Part shown: piece by piece, positions 27,214-36,757 of the stretch
Numbering within the stretch: the stretch's first letter is position 1
Layout: each line of letters begins with the position of its first letter
Position numbers and translations under genes: made by a program
Notes under the pieces: model-generated
The model's input: only the letters and a program-made list of their open reading frames with translations
Told to the model about the DNA's origin: nothing
Database searches by the model: none
From: Halanaerobiaceae bacterium ANBcell28
GTDB taxonomy: Bacteria; Bacillota; Halanaerobiia; Halanaerobiales; DTU029
Assembly (NCBI GenBank): GCA_037623315.1
Contig: JBBJJH010000013.1
Span: 36,761 to 100,760, forward strand
Direction: 5' to 3'
DNA: 64,000 nt

Positions 27214-27464
27214 TCAAACTTCACAGTTGCTATAATAGTTTTAATATACTTCCTGCTTAGCCATTTGCTGAATAAACGTAAAGAAATCTTCAATTTTGGG
27301 CTAGCTATTTTCGGTGAATGAAGTTGCTCCTAAATTATCTTTTATACACGCATGGATAATTTACACCTAAAGGTATTACTATTTTGATATTAAAGTTTGT
27401 ATTAGGCTATCGAAGGCGTCATGTCTAAACAGGCTTTTGCTATAAATTCATCTGCGAAGTTTGA
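27214..27464. repeat. 251-bp non-coding element with 16-bp terminal inverted repeats, copy A
   Basis: The left end is TCAAACTTCACAGTTG (27214-27229); the right end, read in reverse complement, is TCAAACTTCGCAGATG (27464-27449). The same termini bound a shorter element at 28240-28306. The interior of about 220 bases has no credible open frame. The two copies flank the CotF-like genes. Confidence 0.65.
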
Positions 27465-27488
27465 GTTAATTACTAAGCTTAATAAGAA

Positions 27489-27905
27489 TTAATAAGAAGT
27501 AAATTGCTTCCGACTCTGTCCTTGTAAAGGATTAACATTTTCATAATAATTTGCACCCTGATTATTATGACTTTGCATATACTGCCCTCCAGGCATTTGA
27601 TAAGAATACTGACCTTGTCGGTATTCTTGCTCTTGCATTTGATTTGCTCTTTGTTGTTTTTGTTGAATAAAGCTATTAACCCTATTTTTCTCTTGATTAC
27701 TTGCAGGTCCGGCCGCTATATAACCTCCTGTTCTTTCTGCTATATGATATATCTCTTGATGGTCCTGCTCCGCTTGATTTCGCATCTGAATTAATTTCTG
27801 TCTTATCTGAGGTGAACTAGCTTCATTAGCAGCTCTTGTCAACTCAATAATACTCATTTTACTTGACATTAAACAATCTAAAGCAATTTGATTATCTTGT
27901 AGCAT
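27489..27905 (-). CDS. CotF-like spore coat protein
   Basis: 138 residues. The N-terminal 70 residues are a helical pair typical of the CotF/ferritin-like coat family (MLQDNQIALDCLMSSK, then SPQIRQKLIQMRNQAEQDHQ). The C-terminal tail is Gln-, Tyr- and Asn-rich with a YRQGQYSYQMPGG segment, as in coat proteins that cross-link or stick to the spore surface. It lies 34 bases after a second short CotF-like gene, probably in the same transcript. CotF-type proteins are also found in weak or non-sporulating clostridia, but the SASP gene at 36743 supports sporulation. Confidence 0.72.
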   Translation of the reverse strand: MLQDNQIALDCLMSSKMSIIELTRAANEASSPQIRQKLIQMRNQAEQDHQEIYHIAERTGGYIAAGPASNQEKNRVNSFIQQKQQRANQMQEQEYRQGQYSYQMPGGQYMQSHNNQGANYYENVNPLQGQSRKQFTSY

Positions 27906-27939
27906 GTTTTCCCTCCATTTATTTATTACTTAATTAATT

Positions 27940-28128
27940 TTACGACATTAAAAACTGACTTAAAGACTGAGCATTTTGCTGTGCACTATTCATCTTTTTT
28001 TGTAAATATGTTCTTAATTGTGGATCATTTACCTGCTGAGCAAAAATATTAGCCTTTTCTATTGATAACTGCTCATCAATAATCAAATGTCTTAAATTTT
28101 CAAGTTCCATATTGCTCAAATTTGACAT
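27940..28128 (-). CDS. small CotF-like / helical-hairpin spore protein
   Basis: 62 residues, predicted as a two-helix hairpin (LENLRHLIIDEQLSIEKA, then DPQLRTYLQKKMNSAQQ), the same short domain found in CotF-family proteins. It has an AAGGAGG site before the ATG and precedes the larger CotF-like gene. Probably a coat or coat-assembly component. Confidence 0.65.
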   Translation of the reverse strand: MSNLSNMELENLRHLIIDEQLSIEKANIFAQQVNDPQLRTYLQKKMNSAQQNAQSLSQFLMS

Positions 28129-28239
28129 TCACATACCTCCTTATTATAAATTATCATTAATTAGTATAGCTTATCAAAAAAAAATAAATACTAATTTTAT
28201 TTAGTATTTATAACCATAAATGACACTTTATTATTTAAT

Positions 28240-28306
28240 TCAAACTTCACAGATGAGTTTATCGCATAAAGACTATTAAGTTTATTATCGCAACTGCGAA
28301 GTTTGA
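28240..28306. repeat. 67-bp palindromic element, copy B of the 27214 family
   Basis: Left end TCAAACTTCACAGATG (28240-28255) and right end CAACTGCGAAGTTTGA (28291-28306). The single mismatch between arms becomes a G-U pair only in minus-strand RNA, in both copies, so RNA of that polarity forms an uninterrupted 13-bp stem. Confidence 0.65.
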
Positions 28307-28337
28307 GTTGTTTAATATAGGAATACTTTGCAAACAA

Positions 28338-29126
28338 TTATTGTTCATCTATATTTACTGTCCTCTTTTGCAAAGACAAACCCCTAATTACACCATATCT
28401 TCTTAATACAATTAAATCTGCCCTTCCCTTTATACTTAAATCATTTATCTGGGGATAGTTCAAGTCAATTAATTCAATGAATTCATTTGTATAATCTTTT
28501 AAAATTCCATTATATTTAATTACACTACCGTCTTTATCTAATTCTAAAACAACTCGATATCCTATATACTTTTCTAATAGTGGTTCAAAAGAATTTTCTA
28601 TAGATCCAAAAAACTCTTTTTTTACTTTATCAATATATTTATCCTGAGAATTTACCAAAAGACCAAGAGTAGAATTTTGATTTACCTGTTTTGATGCTAT
28701 ATTAAACACTTCAAGTAAAGAATCTTTTATTCTTCGAAAAAAATTAGCTACTCTTCTTCTCGACTTACGAAGCTTTGTAGGATGAAACGTTCTATCTAAA
28801 TCTTTTTCTCTCTCCAATAAACTTTTATCACTCAAATCGTCAATATACCTAACTAATGCTTGAATATTTATATACTCGGCTTTATATAAAAGAACACTTT
28901 TTAATACAATTGAATTATCAACAATAGGTTTATTTAAGAGAAATTCTAGCCCAGTATTCCCAACATTCATTTGCCCCTTAAGAACTTCTCCCTTTCTACT
29001 TTCAAAAGTTATTATATCTTTATGAAAATCTTTTAAACACTTATCTCTTTTTAGCTTCCTAATCATAATAGCCAAAAAAGCAGACAAAAAAATGAAAATT
29101 ATCGTTATTGTAAATGTGTCAATCAT
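28338..29126 (-). CDS. membrane-anchored protein of unknown function
   Basis: 262 residues with one N-terminal transmembrane helix (about 6-24) followed by KLKRDK, so most of the protein would be cytoplasmic. The middle is strongly basic (KLRKSRRRVANFFRR near 118-132). Toward the C-terminus a beta-rich segment (GYRVVLELDKDGSVIKYNG, then TNEFIELIDLNY) looks like an Sm-like or small barrel fold, but I cannot name a family. An AGGAGGAAGGAGG site precedes the ATG. It is divergent from a small HTH gene. Confidence 0.7.
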   Translation of the reverse strand: MIDTFTITIIFIFLSAFLAIMIRKLKRDKCLKDFHKDIITFESRKGEVLKGQMNVGNTGLEFLLNKPIVDNSIVLKSVLLYKAEYINIQALVRYIDDLSDKSLLEREKDLDRTFHPTKLRKSRRRVANFFRRIKDSLLEVFNIASKQVNQNSTLGLLVNSQDKYIDKVKKEFFGSIENSFEPLLEKYIGYRVVLELDKDGSVIKYNGILKDYTNEFIELIDLNYPQINDLSIKGRADLIVLRRYGVIRGLSLQKRTVNIDEQ

Positions 29127-29532
29127 TTTACCCCTCCTTCCTCCTAATTATAGCTATGAGTTTATCTTATAATTATGAATTATATAATCATTTCATCCTT
29201 TTATATTGTAGTTTTGATATATTTAATTTCTATGTAAGAACTTATTTAAAAATGTTTGTGATTTTTTTTACAAATACTCTTTACAAATGTAAAAAAACAT
29301 TATATAATAAATTTGTAGAAAAAAATCATATAGCTTAGTACTTAATTAAAAAAAGTTATTTTATACCATAATGCTAGTTCTATCAAGGTTTTTAGGCTTT
29401 TTTGATTCAGCAATTGTAATTTTAAAAATATATTGCTACATAAAATTAACAATTGCCTTACTAAATAAATATAAGCATTTTTTATTTTTTTAAATACTAG
29501 TGAATATAATCACATGAAGGGTGGCAAGAACT
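29127..29532. other. AT-rich divergent intergenic region
   Basis: About 400 bases between a minus-strand membrane-protein gene and a plus-strand HTH gene. A TATAAT at 29505-29510 is the likely -10 for the HTH gene, with a poor -35. Nothing else was recognised. Confidence 0.4.
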
Positions 29533-29706
29533 ATGAAATATTACAGTCCAGATGAAATTGCAAGTCTTTTAAAAATCGAACCTAGAAAAATTTATGAATA
29601 TATTGCCTTGAAGCAATTGTTACCTATTAAACTAGGGTCAAATTATCGCATAAGTCAAGACGAATATGATGCTTTTAAAAGAAATTATTATAAGCGTCTT
29701 GCATAA
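29533..29706 (+). CDS. small excisionase-type helix-turn-helix protein
   Basis: 57 residues, almost entirely one MerR/Xis-like winged helix (PDEIASLLKIEPRKIYEYI, then LPIKLGSNYRISQDEYDAF), the HTH_17 pattern. GGGTGG lies nine bases before the ATG at 29533, which is preferred over an in-frame GTG at 29521. It is one of only three plus-strand genes. No integrase or phage genes are near, so it is probably a small chromosomal regulator. Confidence 0.75.
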   Translation: MKYYSPDEIASLLKIEPRKIYEYIALKQLLPIKLGSNYRISQDEYDAFKRNYYKRLA

Positions 29707-29722
29707 TTTAAGCTTGTTTTTA

Positions 29723-29759
29723 AAAAAGACTCAGTAAAATCTTAAAGCTGAGTCTTTTT
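29723..29759. terminator. bidirectional intrinsic terminator
   Basis: AAAAAGACTCAG pairs with CTGAGTCTTTTT across a 13-base loop. It serves both the HTH gene (plus) and the pseudokinase gene (minus). Confidence 0.88.
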
Positions 29760-29771
29760 GATGTTTGATAA

Positions 29772-31196
29772 TTATTCTTCCAGAAGACCATCTAAATTTC
29801 CATCAATAACAAAATTAAGACTCCCTTGGATTTCAACTATATTCCAAATATCATTTAATTTTTTTAATACTAGTGTATCTTCCATTTCTATCTCATGTCT
29901 AGTTATACCCATTGTTTCCCGTTGCTCAGGAGGTGGTGGTTCATTATAATAAAATATATAATTAGCTTTATATACTTTATTCTCCTCATTAGAAATATCA
30001 CGAACTGATAAATTTTGAATTCCAAACAAACTATCTCTCTCATCTACTTCTTGATACTCGTATGCCGAACGCATCGACTCTATAACATGAACTTCTAGAA
30101 CCATTCTCTTCAATCTTCCTAAATTAACACTTGTACTTTCTCCCAATAGTTCTCCATCTTTTTGATTGATAGCTTGATAAAAATATCCTACTACTTCCAT
30201 AGAACTAGTCTCTTCTGTTATAATATCCTCTCTCCCACCCATTGAGTTAATCATTAAAATCATTGCAAGAATAGCAAATGCAATACCTATACTTTTCCAT
30301 CGATCACGCCAAAATAACATTAAACCTCGTTTTCTAGAGGATTTTTTTATCATTTTTGCTGCCTTTGCTCTATTGCTGTCTTTCTCTTTCTTGCTTGCGG
30401 AAACACCATTTTCTTTTGCTCTATTTAAATTTTCTAGAACTTCATCCCAAGTACTGAATCGATTGTCTATTTCTCTAGAGATACTCCGCATAATTATTTC
30501 ATTTAAATTTGAAGAAATGCTTGGATTTAAATATATTGGGTCTAATACTTTTAAATTAAAAATATCATGGACTAAGTCCGATTTATCTCCTTCTTTAAAA
30601 GGACTAACAGAAGTCAATAGATAATAGAAACAGATTCCAGCAGAATATATTCTAGCCTTTTCATCCCAAGTGTCATCTTTGAATATCTCTACAGATTGAT
30701 ATGTTTCCATATTTTTAATTCCTGTTACTTTTCGATATTTGTTTATTTCTTTAATAATATCCGGGTCAATGAACTTAAGTTTCTTGGAGTCGTCTAGCCA
30801 AAAAGAATCCAGACTAATATGCTGCCACTCCAAAGCATTTACTTCTGCTTCTTTGGCTATCTCCAAAAAAGTCTCCATAATATTTGCAATATCTTCAATT
30901 GTTAATTTCTTTTCTTCTAAATAATAAGTCGCGGGTTTATAAAATTCTCTACCTTTGCGCAGTAAAACATATTCGTCGTTTACAAGTTCAAAGCCTTCAT
31001 AATTAATATAAGAAGGATGTTCTATCAACTCTGAATTATTTTTTATTATTTTTTGAACCTTTTTTTTAATATCAGTCACAATAGGAGATCTAGGCTTTTT
31101 ATTTGCAAATATTTGTTCAGCAATAAATTCTTGATTATCTTGAGAACATTTATAGAACTGTATATCACAAATAATTTCTTTAGAAATAACTTGCAT
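29772..31196 (-). CDS. membrane-anchored protein-kinase-fold pseudokinase
   Basis: 474 residues. Residues 1-270 follow a Ser/Thr kinase layout: the post-catalytic RIYSAGICFYYLLTSVSPF (helix F with the usual D-x-[WY]-S-x-G pattern changed) and RSISREIDNRFSTWDEVLENL are clear. The active-site elements are lost: HRDLKPxN reads HISLDSFW, DFG reads DPD, and no beta-3 VAIK lysine is seen. A basic linker and one transmembrane helix (about 300-317) follow, then an extracytoplasmic domain of about 150 residues with an acidic C-terminus. Probably a pseudokinase scaffold or receptor rather than an active kinase. Confidence 0.75.
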   Translation of the reverse strand: MQVISKEIICDIQFYKCSQDNQEFIAEQIFANKKPRSPIVTDIKKKVQKIIKNNSELIEHPSYINYEGFELVNDEYVLLRKGREFYKPATYYLEEKKLTIEDIANIMETFLEIAKEAEVNALEWQHISLDSFWLDDSKKLKFIDPDIIKEINKYRKVTGIKNMETYQSVEIFKDDTWDEKARIYSAGICFYYLLTSVSPFKEGDKSDLVHDIFNLKVLDPIYLNPSISSNLNEIIMRSISREIDNRFSTWDEVLENLNRAKENGVSASKKEKDSNRAKAAKMIKKSSRKRGLMLFWRDRWKSIGIAFAILAMILMINSMGGREDIITEETSSMEVVGYFYQAINQKDGELLGESTSVNLGRLKRMVLEVHVIESMRSAYEYQEVDERDSLFGIQNLSVRDISNEENKVYKANYIFYYNEPPPPEQRETMGITRHEIEMEDTLVLKKLNDIWNIVEIQGSLNFVIDGNLDGLLEE

Positions 31197-31256
31197 AAAA
31201 AAACCTCCTCAATTTCTTATTTCTCCAAACTATTATACTTTAATGCTAAAAAATAA

Positions 31257-32540
31257 TCAAATATAAGCTGATTTTTCTTCTAGCTCTTTACGGAAATCTG
31301 GATGAGCTATATTTATCAAAGCCCTGGCACGTTCTGCACCTGTCTTCCCGCGCAGGTGAGCAACTCCATATTCAGTTACAATATAATCTACATCATTTTT
31401 TCCTGTTGTTACAACTGCTCCTGCTGTTAATATTGGAACTATCGTTGACTTTGTACCATTAACTGCTGTAGATTTTAAAGCAATAATACTTTTACCGCCT
31501 TTTGACTTAACAGCACCACGAACAAAGTCTGTTTGGCCTCCTGTACCGCTAAACTGTTTCGTCCCAATGGTTTCTGCTGCACACTGCCCTAACATATCTA
31601 CTTCTATACAGGAATTTATTGAAACCATTTTATTGTTTTTGCTTATCACTACTGGATCATTCGTATATGAAACTGGATGCATTTCAACCATAGGGTTATC
31701 ATCTAAAAAATTATACAATTTTTTTGAGCCAGCAGCAAAAGCGCCTATAATTTTGCCCCTATGTAATGTTTTCTTACTATTATTTACTATTCCTTTTTCA
31801 ACAAGATCCACCATGCCATCAGTTAACATTTCACTATGAATTCCCAGGTTTTTCTTGTTATTGAGAGATGCTGCTACTGCATTAGGTATACCACCAATAC
31901 CCAACTGAATAGTTGAACCATCCTCAATTAGTTCCGCAATATATTGACCAATTTTCTCTTCTACTTCATCAATTTCTGCTACAGGCAACTCAGGTAAAGA
32001 ACGATTATTTTCAACTAGATGATCTACCTGACTGATATGTATAAACGAATCCCCTAAAGTTCTTGGCATATTATCATTAACTTCCAAGATAATCATATCT
32101 GCATGTTCAACAATAGTTTTTGTATAATCAACTGAAAGTCCAAAACTAAAATATCCATGCTTATCCATTGGAGAAACAGATGCTAATAGAACATTAATAT
32201 CATAATATTCTTTAAATAAAACAGGTGACTCATGAAAATAATTAGGAGTAAAATCAGCTCGTCCCTCATTAACCATTTTTCTAGTAAAACCACTTATAAA
32301 CCATGCATTATGTTTTATAGAATTTTCCATACCCTCTTTAAAATAGGAGTAATTATAAAGGGGTAACATCTGATTTATAGTAACTCCCTCTAAGTCTTTA
32401 TACCTTTCAGAAAGTTTTTCAAGTATAGCAGGTGTTTCACCACACCCAAGGGCTACTACTAAATTATCATTTGATTTAATTTTTCCAGCTGCTTCTTCTG
32501 CACTTATTAATTTTCTATCGAATTCATTTTTAAAATTCAT
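31257..32540 (-). CDS. acetyl-CoA hydrolase/transferase family CoA-transferase
   Basis: 427 residues, the length of 4-hydroxybutyrate/butyryl/succinyl-CoA transferases (AbfT, Cat1 type). It has the N-terminal domain with NQMLPLYNYS and VSPMDKHGYFSFG, the GIGGIPNAVAASL segment, SGTGGQTDFVRGA (CoA-binding region) and the C-terminal EYGVAHLRGKTGAERARALI signature. It would move CoA between short-chain acids in fermentation or acid uptake. Single-gene unit with an AGGAGGATG site. The acyl substrate cannot be decided. Confidence 0.85.
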   Translation of the reverse strand: MNFKNEFDRKLISAEEAAGKIKSNDNLVVALGCGETPAILEKLSERYKDLEGVTINQMLPLYNYSYFKEGMENSIKHNAWFISGFTRKMVNEGRADFTPNYFHESPVLFKEYYDINVLLASVSPMDKHGYFSFGLSVDYTKTIVEHADMIILEVNDNMPRTLGDSFIHISQVDHLVENNRSLPELPVAEIDEVEEKIGQYIAELIEDGSTIQLGIGGIPNAVAASLNNKKNLGIHSEMLTDGMVDLVEKGIVNNSKKTLHRGKIIGAFAAGSKKLYNFLDDNPMVEMHPVSYTNDPVVISKNNKMVSINSCIEVDMLGQCAAETIGTKQFSGTGGQTDFVRGAVKSKGGKSIIALKSTAVNGTKSTIVPILTAGAVVTTGKNDVDYIVTEYGVAHLRGKTGAERARALINIAHPDFRKELEEKSAYI

Positions 32541-32593
32541 CTTTCATCCTCCTCTAATATTATTTTGCTTATTGATCACACTTGCATTATGCA

Positions 32594-34246
32594 CTATATT
32601 TCAAGCTTATCCCAGTAGTAAAGATAATATTTTTTAGAAAGAAAATAAGTCAAGAAAACTACCACTATTGGTATAAAAAGACTTATTCCCAGGTTGAAAT
32701 ATCTACTCATCATTGCAAAAAACTCAATATCCAAGAAACCCTCTGGTAAAAGATAAAAAGCCAGGGGTAAAATAACCAAAAGATGATAAAGCAGTGGAAC
32801 AAGAAACGATAAAATCATTCCTATACTTTTCTTCTTATCTAAATATTTGCTTATATAAATCATATCAAAAAGATTAGATAAGCTTATATGGGCGATATTA
32901 ATTAAGATAAAATATGAGAATCCTAAAAGTATAATGGGGATAGAAAGGCTACGAGCTATCCCAAATATCAGTGAAAAAGGCAGCATAAATACTACACAGG
33001 GGATCAGGTACATTAATAATTGAAAAAAATGCATATCCTTTGCTTTAGCAGGCATTATTTTATATAACCAATATTTTTCTTTCATTAAATTAAAATTAGT
33101 AGCCATTTCAATAGAAGTAAAAGGAATTGCTATAATTATAAATATACCAATAGAAGCAAGAATAATAAATATAAGAAAAGCAAACAATGAACTATCTACT
33201 AGTATATTTGAAAAAGAAAAATACAAGAGACCTGCTACAACTAATATGATAAGCATTATAGTAGAAGATAAGATATCAGTGTTCCGAAAAGCCATTTTCC
33301 ATTCACCTGTTAACATGGCATAATTTGGATTTTTATTTTTCTTATTATCTTTATGATGAACTTTTTTCTTCTTTTTCTTAAGCTCTACACCTTGATTAGC
33401 CACCCATCCTTGATAGAACAACCCCTTGGCTGCATAAAAAATTATACAAGCCATCAAAAAAGTAACTAATATCAAAAATAAAAAAGGACGCCAGAGCAGA
33501 CTATAATCTGCAAGCATAGAAGCAACAAGCGTATTAGCTGCTGCTGTTATGGGAAATAAATCTACTAGCAGTTCATATTCAAAAAAGACCATTATGCGCT
33601 CCGTAAATGATATAAATAAATCACTATCAAATATAATAATTATCCAGATCAAAGCATTAGCCAGAAAATTTAAACCCTGAGCTACTCTATTAAATATTTT
33701 TATTTTCAAGAAGTTCAACCCTATCATGCCAAAAAGAATACCCAATAATGATGGTAGTAAGGAAAAAAGGAAAAAGACAGGTAAAATTAAAAGATAATAT
33801 AGCCAATATGCCTCACTTACAATCCCTAACGAAATAAAGACAGGCAAAACAAAAAGCAAATTTCGCTTAATTCCATTTGCTATATAAGTTAAGAACTTAT
33901 ATAAAAAAATATAATTAACAGGTAAAGGCATAGAATTTAAATAATTTAAATCAGGTGAGCGATATATTTCAACTAAAACCTTATTAATAGCTTCAGCAAA
34001 TTGTATAAAGAAAAAAATAAAAAACATTAGTGTAATTGACACACTAGCAATCAGAAAAATACTCTCATCAATATCTGATAAAAAACCATTAAAAACAAAG
34101 CGGTTTAATAAATAAACAGAAAGTAGCATCAGCAATATTATAAGTATTGAATTTATAATAGTTTTCCTTTTTCTCTCCTTATCAAATAAACAACTGTTTT
34201 TTATACTCTTAAAATTAAGCAGGAAAAAAAAGCGAATATACTCCAT
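32594..34246 (-). CDS. ABC exporter membrane protein
   Basis: 550 residues with about 12 hydrophobic segments and a Lys-rich cytoplasmic loop (KKKKKKVHHKDNKKNKN near 278). Paired by direct overlap with the ATP-binding protein gene: the ATPase stop and this start share bases near 34246. Such ABC-2-like pairs in Firmicutes export or maintain unknown substrates (in some cases bacteriocin-like). No resistance or lantibiotic genes are adjacent, so the substrate is not called. Confidence 0.82.
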   Translation of the reverse strand: MEYIRFFFLLNFKSIKNSCLFDKERKRKTIINSILIILLMLLSVYLLNRFVFNGFLSDIDESIFLIASVSITLMFFIFFFIQFAEAINKVLVEIYRSPDLNYLNSMPLPVNYIFLYKFLTYIANGIKRNLLFVLPVFISLGIVSEAYWLYYLLILPVFFLFSLLPSLLGILFGMIGLNFLKIKIFNRVAQGLNFLANALIWIIIIFDSDLFISFTERIMVFFEYELLVDLFPITAAANTLVASMLADYSLLWRPFLFLILVTFLMACIIFYAAKGLFYQGWVANQGVELKKKKKKVHHKDNKKNKNPNYAMLTGEWKMAFRNTDILSSTIMLIILVVAGLLYFSFSNILVDSSLFAFLIFIILASIGIFIIIAIPFTSIEMATNFNLMKEKYWLYKIMPAKAKDMHFFQLLMYLIPCVVFMLPFSLIFGIARSLSIPIILLGFSYFILINIAHISLSNLFDMIYISKYLDKKKSIGMILSFLVPLLYHLLVILPLAFYLLPEGFLDIEFFAMMSRYFNLGISLFIPIVVVFLTYFLSKKYYLYYWDKLEI

Positions 34247-34998
34247 CAGCCAGCAACCTCCTCTGTTTCTTCTTTTTTTGTCAGTTTTAAAAAGATATCT
34301 TCAAGAGAAGAGTCTTTGCTGGTTGCTTTCTGTCTTAATTGTTCTAGAGTACCAACAGCCTTAATCTTGCCTTCATATATAACAGCTATACGATCACATA
34401 GCCTTTCAGCAATTTCCATTACATGTGTTGTAAGTAAAATAGCACTTCCCTCATTAGCCTGTTTTCGAAACAAATCTTTTACAGTTTTAGCACTATAAGC
34501 ATCCAAACCATGTGTTGGTTCATCCAGAAGAACTACTTTAGGCCTGTGTAAAAAGGCGGCAGCTAAAATTATCTTTCTACCCATACCTTTGGAATATGAT
34601 CCTATTAACTCATCAGCCCTTTTATCCATCTCCAATAATTCTAGTATATTATTTATTCTACTTTCTTTTTCATGAAAATCTAAGTCTTTTAAATATATAT
34701 CAGAAACCAATTGCAAAAATTCTCTCGCTGTAAGACGATCATAAAGATAGGGATTTTCAGGAACATAGCCCAAATTTCTTTTGGCCTCAACTGGCTCTTT
34801 TTGAATATCATATGAATTAATCAGCACTTTACCTGAATCTGCCTTTAATAAACCAGAACAAATTTTTATAGTTGTAGTTTTACCTGCACCATTCGGACCC
34901 AAAAATCCAAATATTTCTCCAGGTTTTATTTGAAAATTAATGCCCTTGACAGCCTCCATCTTACCATAGCTTTTGAATAAATCTCTAACTTCTAACAT
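34246..34998 (-). CDS. ABC exporter ATP-binding protein
   Basis: 250-residue ATPase of the CcmA/ABC-2 type: Walker A FLGPNGAGKTTT, Q-loop YVPENPYLYDRLT, signature SYSKGMGRKIILAAA, Walker B KVVLLDEPTHGLD and an H-loop histidine in LLTTHVMEIAE. The start is the ATG at 34998 with AGGAGG eight bases upstream; a longer frame begins upstream without a good ribosome site. Works with the adjacent membrane protein. Confidence 0.92.
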   Translation of the reverse strand: MLEVRDLFKSYGKMEAVKGINFQIKPGEIFGFLGPNGAGKTTTIKICSGLLKADSGKVLINSYDIQKEPVEAKRNLGYVPENPYLYDRLTAREFLQLVSDIYLKDLDFHEKESRINNILELLEMDKRADELIGSYSKGMGRKIILAAAFLHRPKVVLLDEPTHGLDAYSAKTVKDLFRKQANEGSAILLTTHVMEIAERLCDRIAVIYEGKIKAVGTLEQLRQKATSKDSSLEDIFLKLTKKEETEEVAG

Positions 34999-35142
34999 TA
35001 GATTTCCTCCTATAATGATTTCTATCATCTATGCTTTAAAACAAGCTGTTAAGCAGACCCACTCCTTAATTCAAATAAAAATATTAAATCATTAGGATCA
35101 TATCCATATCCCCAGGCCACATACTTAAAGTACTAAATGATT

Positions 35143-36570
35143 TTAAATAATTAAAGAATCATCTTTATCAGGTCTATTATTGTATTCATCTTTCTTTTCT
35201 TGATAAGCATCTCTGCCTAAAACACCATAAGTATAATGCTTCCCTAATTCAACACCTGGTTGATTAAAAGCATCAATGTTAAATAATTCACCTGCCATGG
35301 CTGTTTGTAATTCAAGCATATAGAATAGCTGCCCCATAGTAAATTCATTTACTTCCGGAAGAATGATTGTTTCATTTAACCTACCACGTTTACTTAAAGC
35401 TAATTCTGTAGCATTTTTTTCTGTCTTAATTAATTCACTTAAGCTATGTCCACCAAGATAAGTAACCCCTTGTATATCTTCATATAATTTAGGGATTTCA
35501 ATATCAACACCATAGTCTTCTACTTCAAGGAACGTAATTACCTTATCATAGGGTCCTTCCATATAAAGTTGTACCTGTGAATGTTGGTCAGTAGCACCTA
35601 AAGCCTTAATTGGTGTTGGTCCAACATTAATAACATTTCCTTCCCTATCAACCTCTTTACCTAAAGATTCAGCCCATAATTGTCTATACCAATCAGCAAC
35701 ATCTTTCAAACTATGTACATAAGGCATCATAACAGATAAAGGTTTGCCATTTTCATAAGCAATATACTGTAAAACAGCATTTAAATATGCAGGGTTGTCC
35801 CATAAATTCTCTGTCTGACAGATTTTATCCATATACGCTGCTCCAGCAAGTAAGCCTTCAATATCTATACCACAAAAAGCCGCAGATACTAATCCTACTG
35901 GAGTAAATGCAGAAAATCTACCCCCAACATTTTCTGGAATAAAAAAAGTCTTAAAATTTTCACGTTTAGCTATTTCTATTAGAAAACCCGAATCTTTACT
36001 TGTAGTAGCAATAAAATGGTCTTTCAAGTTGTCTTCTCCTACTTCTTCCGCAAGTAATTGACGAGCAATTAAATACTGACTCATTGTTTCTGCTGTACCA
36101 CCAGATTTTGAAATCACATTAAAAATAGTTTTCTTTAAGTCCAGCATACTTAGTAAGCTCTTAAAGCGAGCAGGATCCACATTATCAGGTACAAACAAAC
36201 GAGGATAGTTATTACGTGCTTCCTCTTTATAATTATAATACGGATCATTCAAAGCTGTTTGCAAAGCTATATTACCTAGCGCAGAACCACCAATTCCTAA
36301 TACTACGAAATTATCATACTTCTCCTTATTTCCTTCAACAAATTCATTAATCTCTTTAATAACCTGCTCTTGATTATACGGTAATTCCATAAAGCCCAAA
36401 TTGGCATTCCGTATATTTTGAGCTGCCTTTTTTACCTTATCACTAAACTGATTAACATCTTCCTTACTAATCCCATGCTCTTCTCCTACATTATTTACGA
36501 ATATATTATTAACATCTAATTTAATTCGCATTTCTTCTTGCCACGCTTTGTCCAAATATTGTTTATTCAA
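35143..36570 (-). CDS. pgi: glucose-6-phosphate isomerase
   Basis: Interconverts glucose-6-P and fructose-6-P; 475 residues. It shows VLGIGGSALGNIALQTAL, the SKSGGTAETMSQYLIAR phosphate-binding motif, PENVGGRFSAFTPVGL, and the C-terminal FNQPGVELGKHYTYG with the catalytic Lys. Monocistronic, with a good promoter. A partial match to the catabolite-repression (cre) consensus, TGGAAACGCATATA (36604-36617), lies in the 5' untranslated region; I hold this weakly. Confidence 0.95.
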   Translation of the reverse strand: MNKQYLDKAWQEEMRIKLDVNNIFVNNVGEEHGISKEDVNQFSDKVKKAAQNIRNANLGFMELPYNQEQVIKEINEFVEGNKEKYDNFVVLGIGGSALGNIALQTALNDPYYNYKEEARNNYPRLFVPDNVDPARFKSLLSMLDLKKTIFNVISKSGGTAETMSQYLIARQLLAEEVGEDNLKDHFIATTSKDSGFLIEIAKRENFKTFFIPENVGGRFSAFTPVGLVSAAFCGIDIEGLLAGAAYMDKICQTENLWDNPAYLNAVLQYIAYENGKPLSVMMPYVHSLKDVADWYRQLWAESLGKEVDREGNVINVGPTPIKALGATDQHSQVQLYMEGPYDKVITFLEVEDYGVDIEIPKLYEDIQGVTYLGGHSLSELIKTEKNATELALSKRGRLNETIILPEVNEFTMGQLFYMLELQTAMAGELFNIDAFNQPGVELGKHYTYGVLGRDAYQEKKDEYNNRPDKDDSLII

Positions 36571-36632
36571 TTTAATACCCCCTAAATTTTTCTATGTATT
36601 AAGTGGAAACGCATATAAATATTCCAAATATT

Positions 36633-36661
36633 ATTATATAATTAATGACATGATTTTGCAA
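36633..36661 (-). promoter_or_regulatory. pgi sigma-A promoter
   Basis: Minus strand TTGCAA (36661-36656), 17-base spacer, TATAAT (36638-36633), about 50 bases before the pgi ATG. Confidence 0.7.
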
Positions 36662-36717
36662 GATATTGAATTATATTATAGTTGTAAATAGCTTAAAAAA
36701 TAAACAGTTTTCTTGAC

Positions 36718-36757
36718 AAAAAAAGACAGCAGGAGAATACTCCTACTGTCTTTTTTC
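36718..36757 (-). terminator. intrinsic terminator overlapping the SASP stop codon
   Basis: The AAAAAGACAG...AGGAG and CTCCT...CTGTCTTTTT arms form a long stem with a 4-base loop. The last codons and TAG stop of the SASP gene lie in its 5' arm, and a T tract follows on the minus strand. Confidence 0.85.

Noticed and set aside
29533..29706. Prophage or integrative element because of the excisionase-like HTH gene
   Set aside because: No integrase, phage gene or att-like repeat lies nearby, and the neighbours are chromosomal genes.
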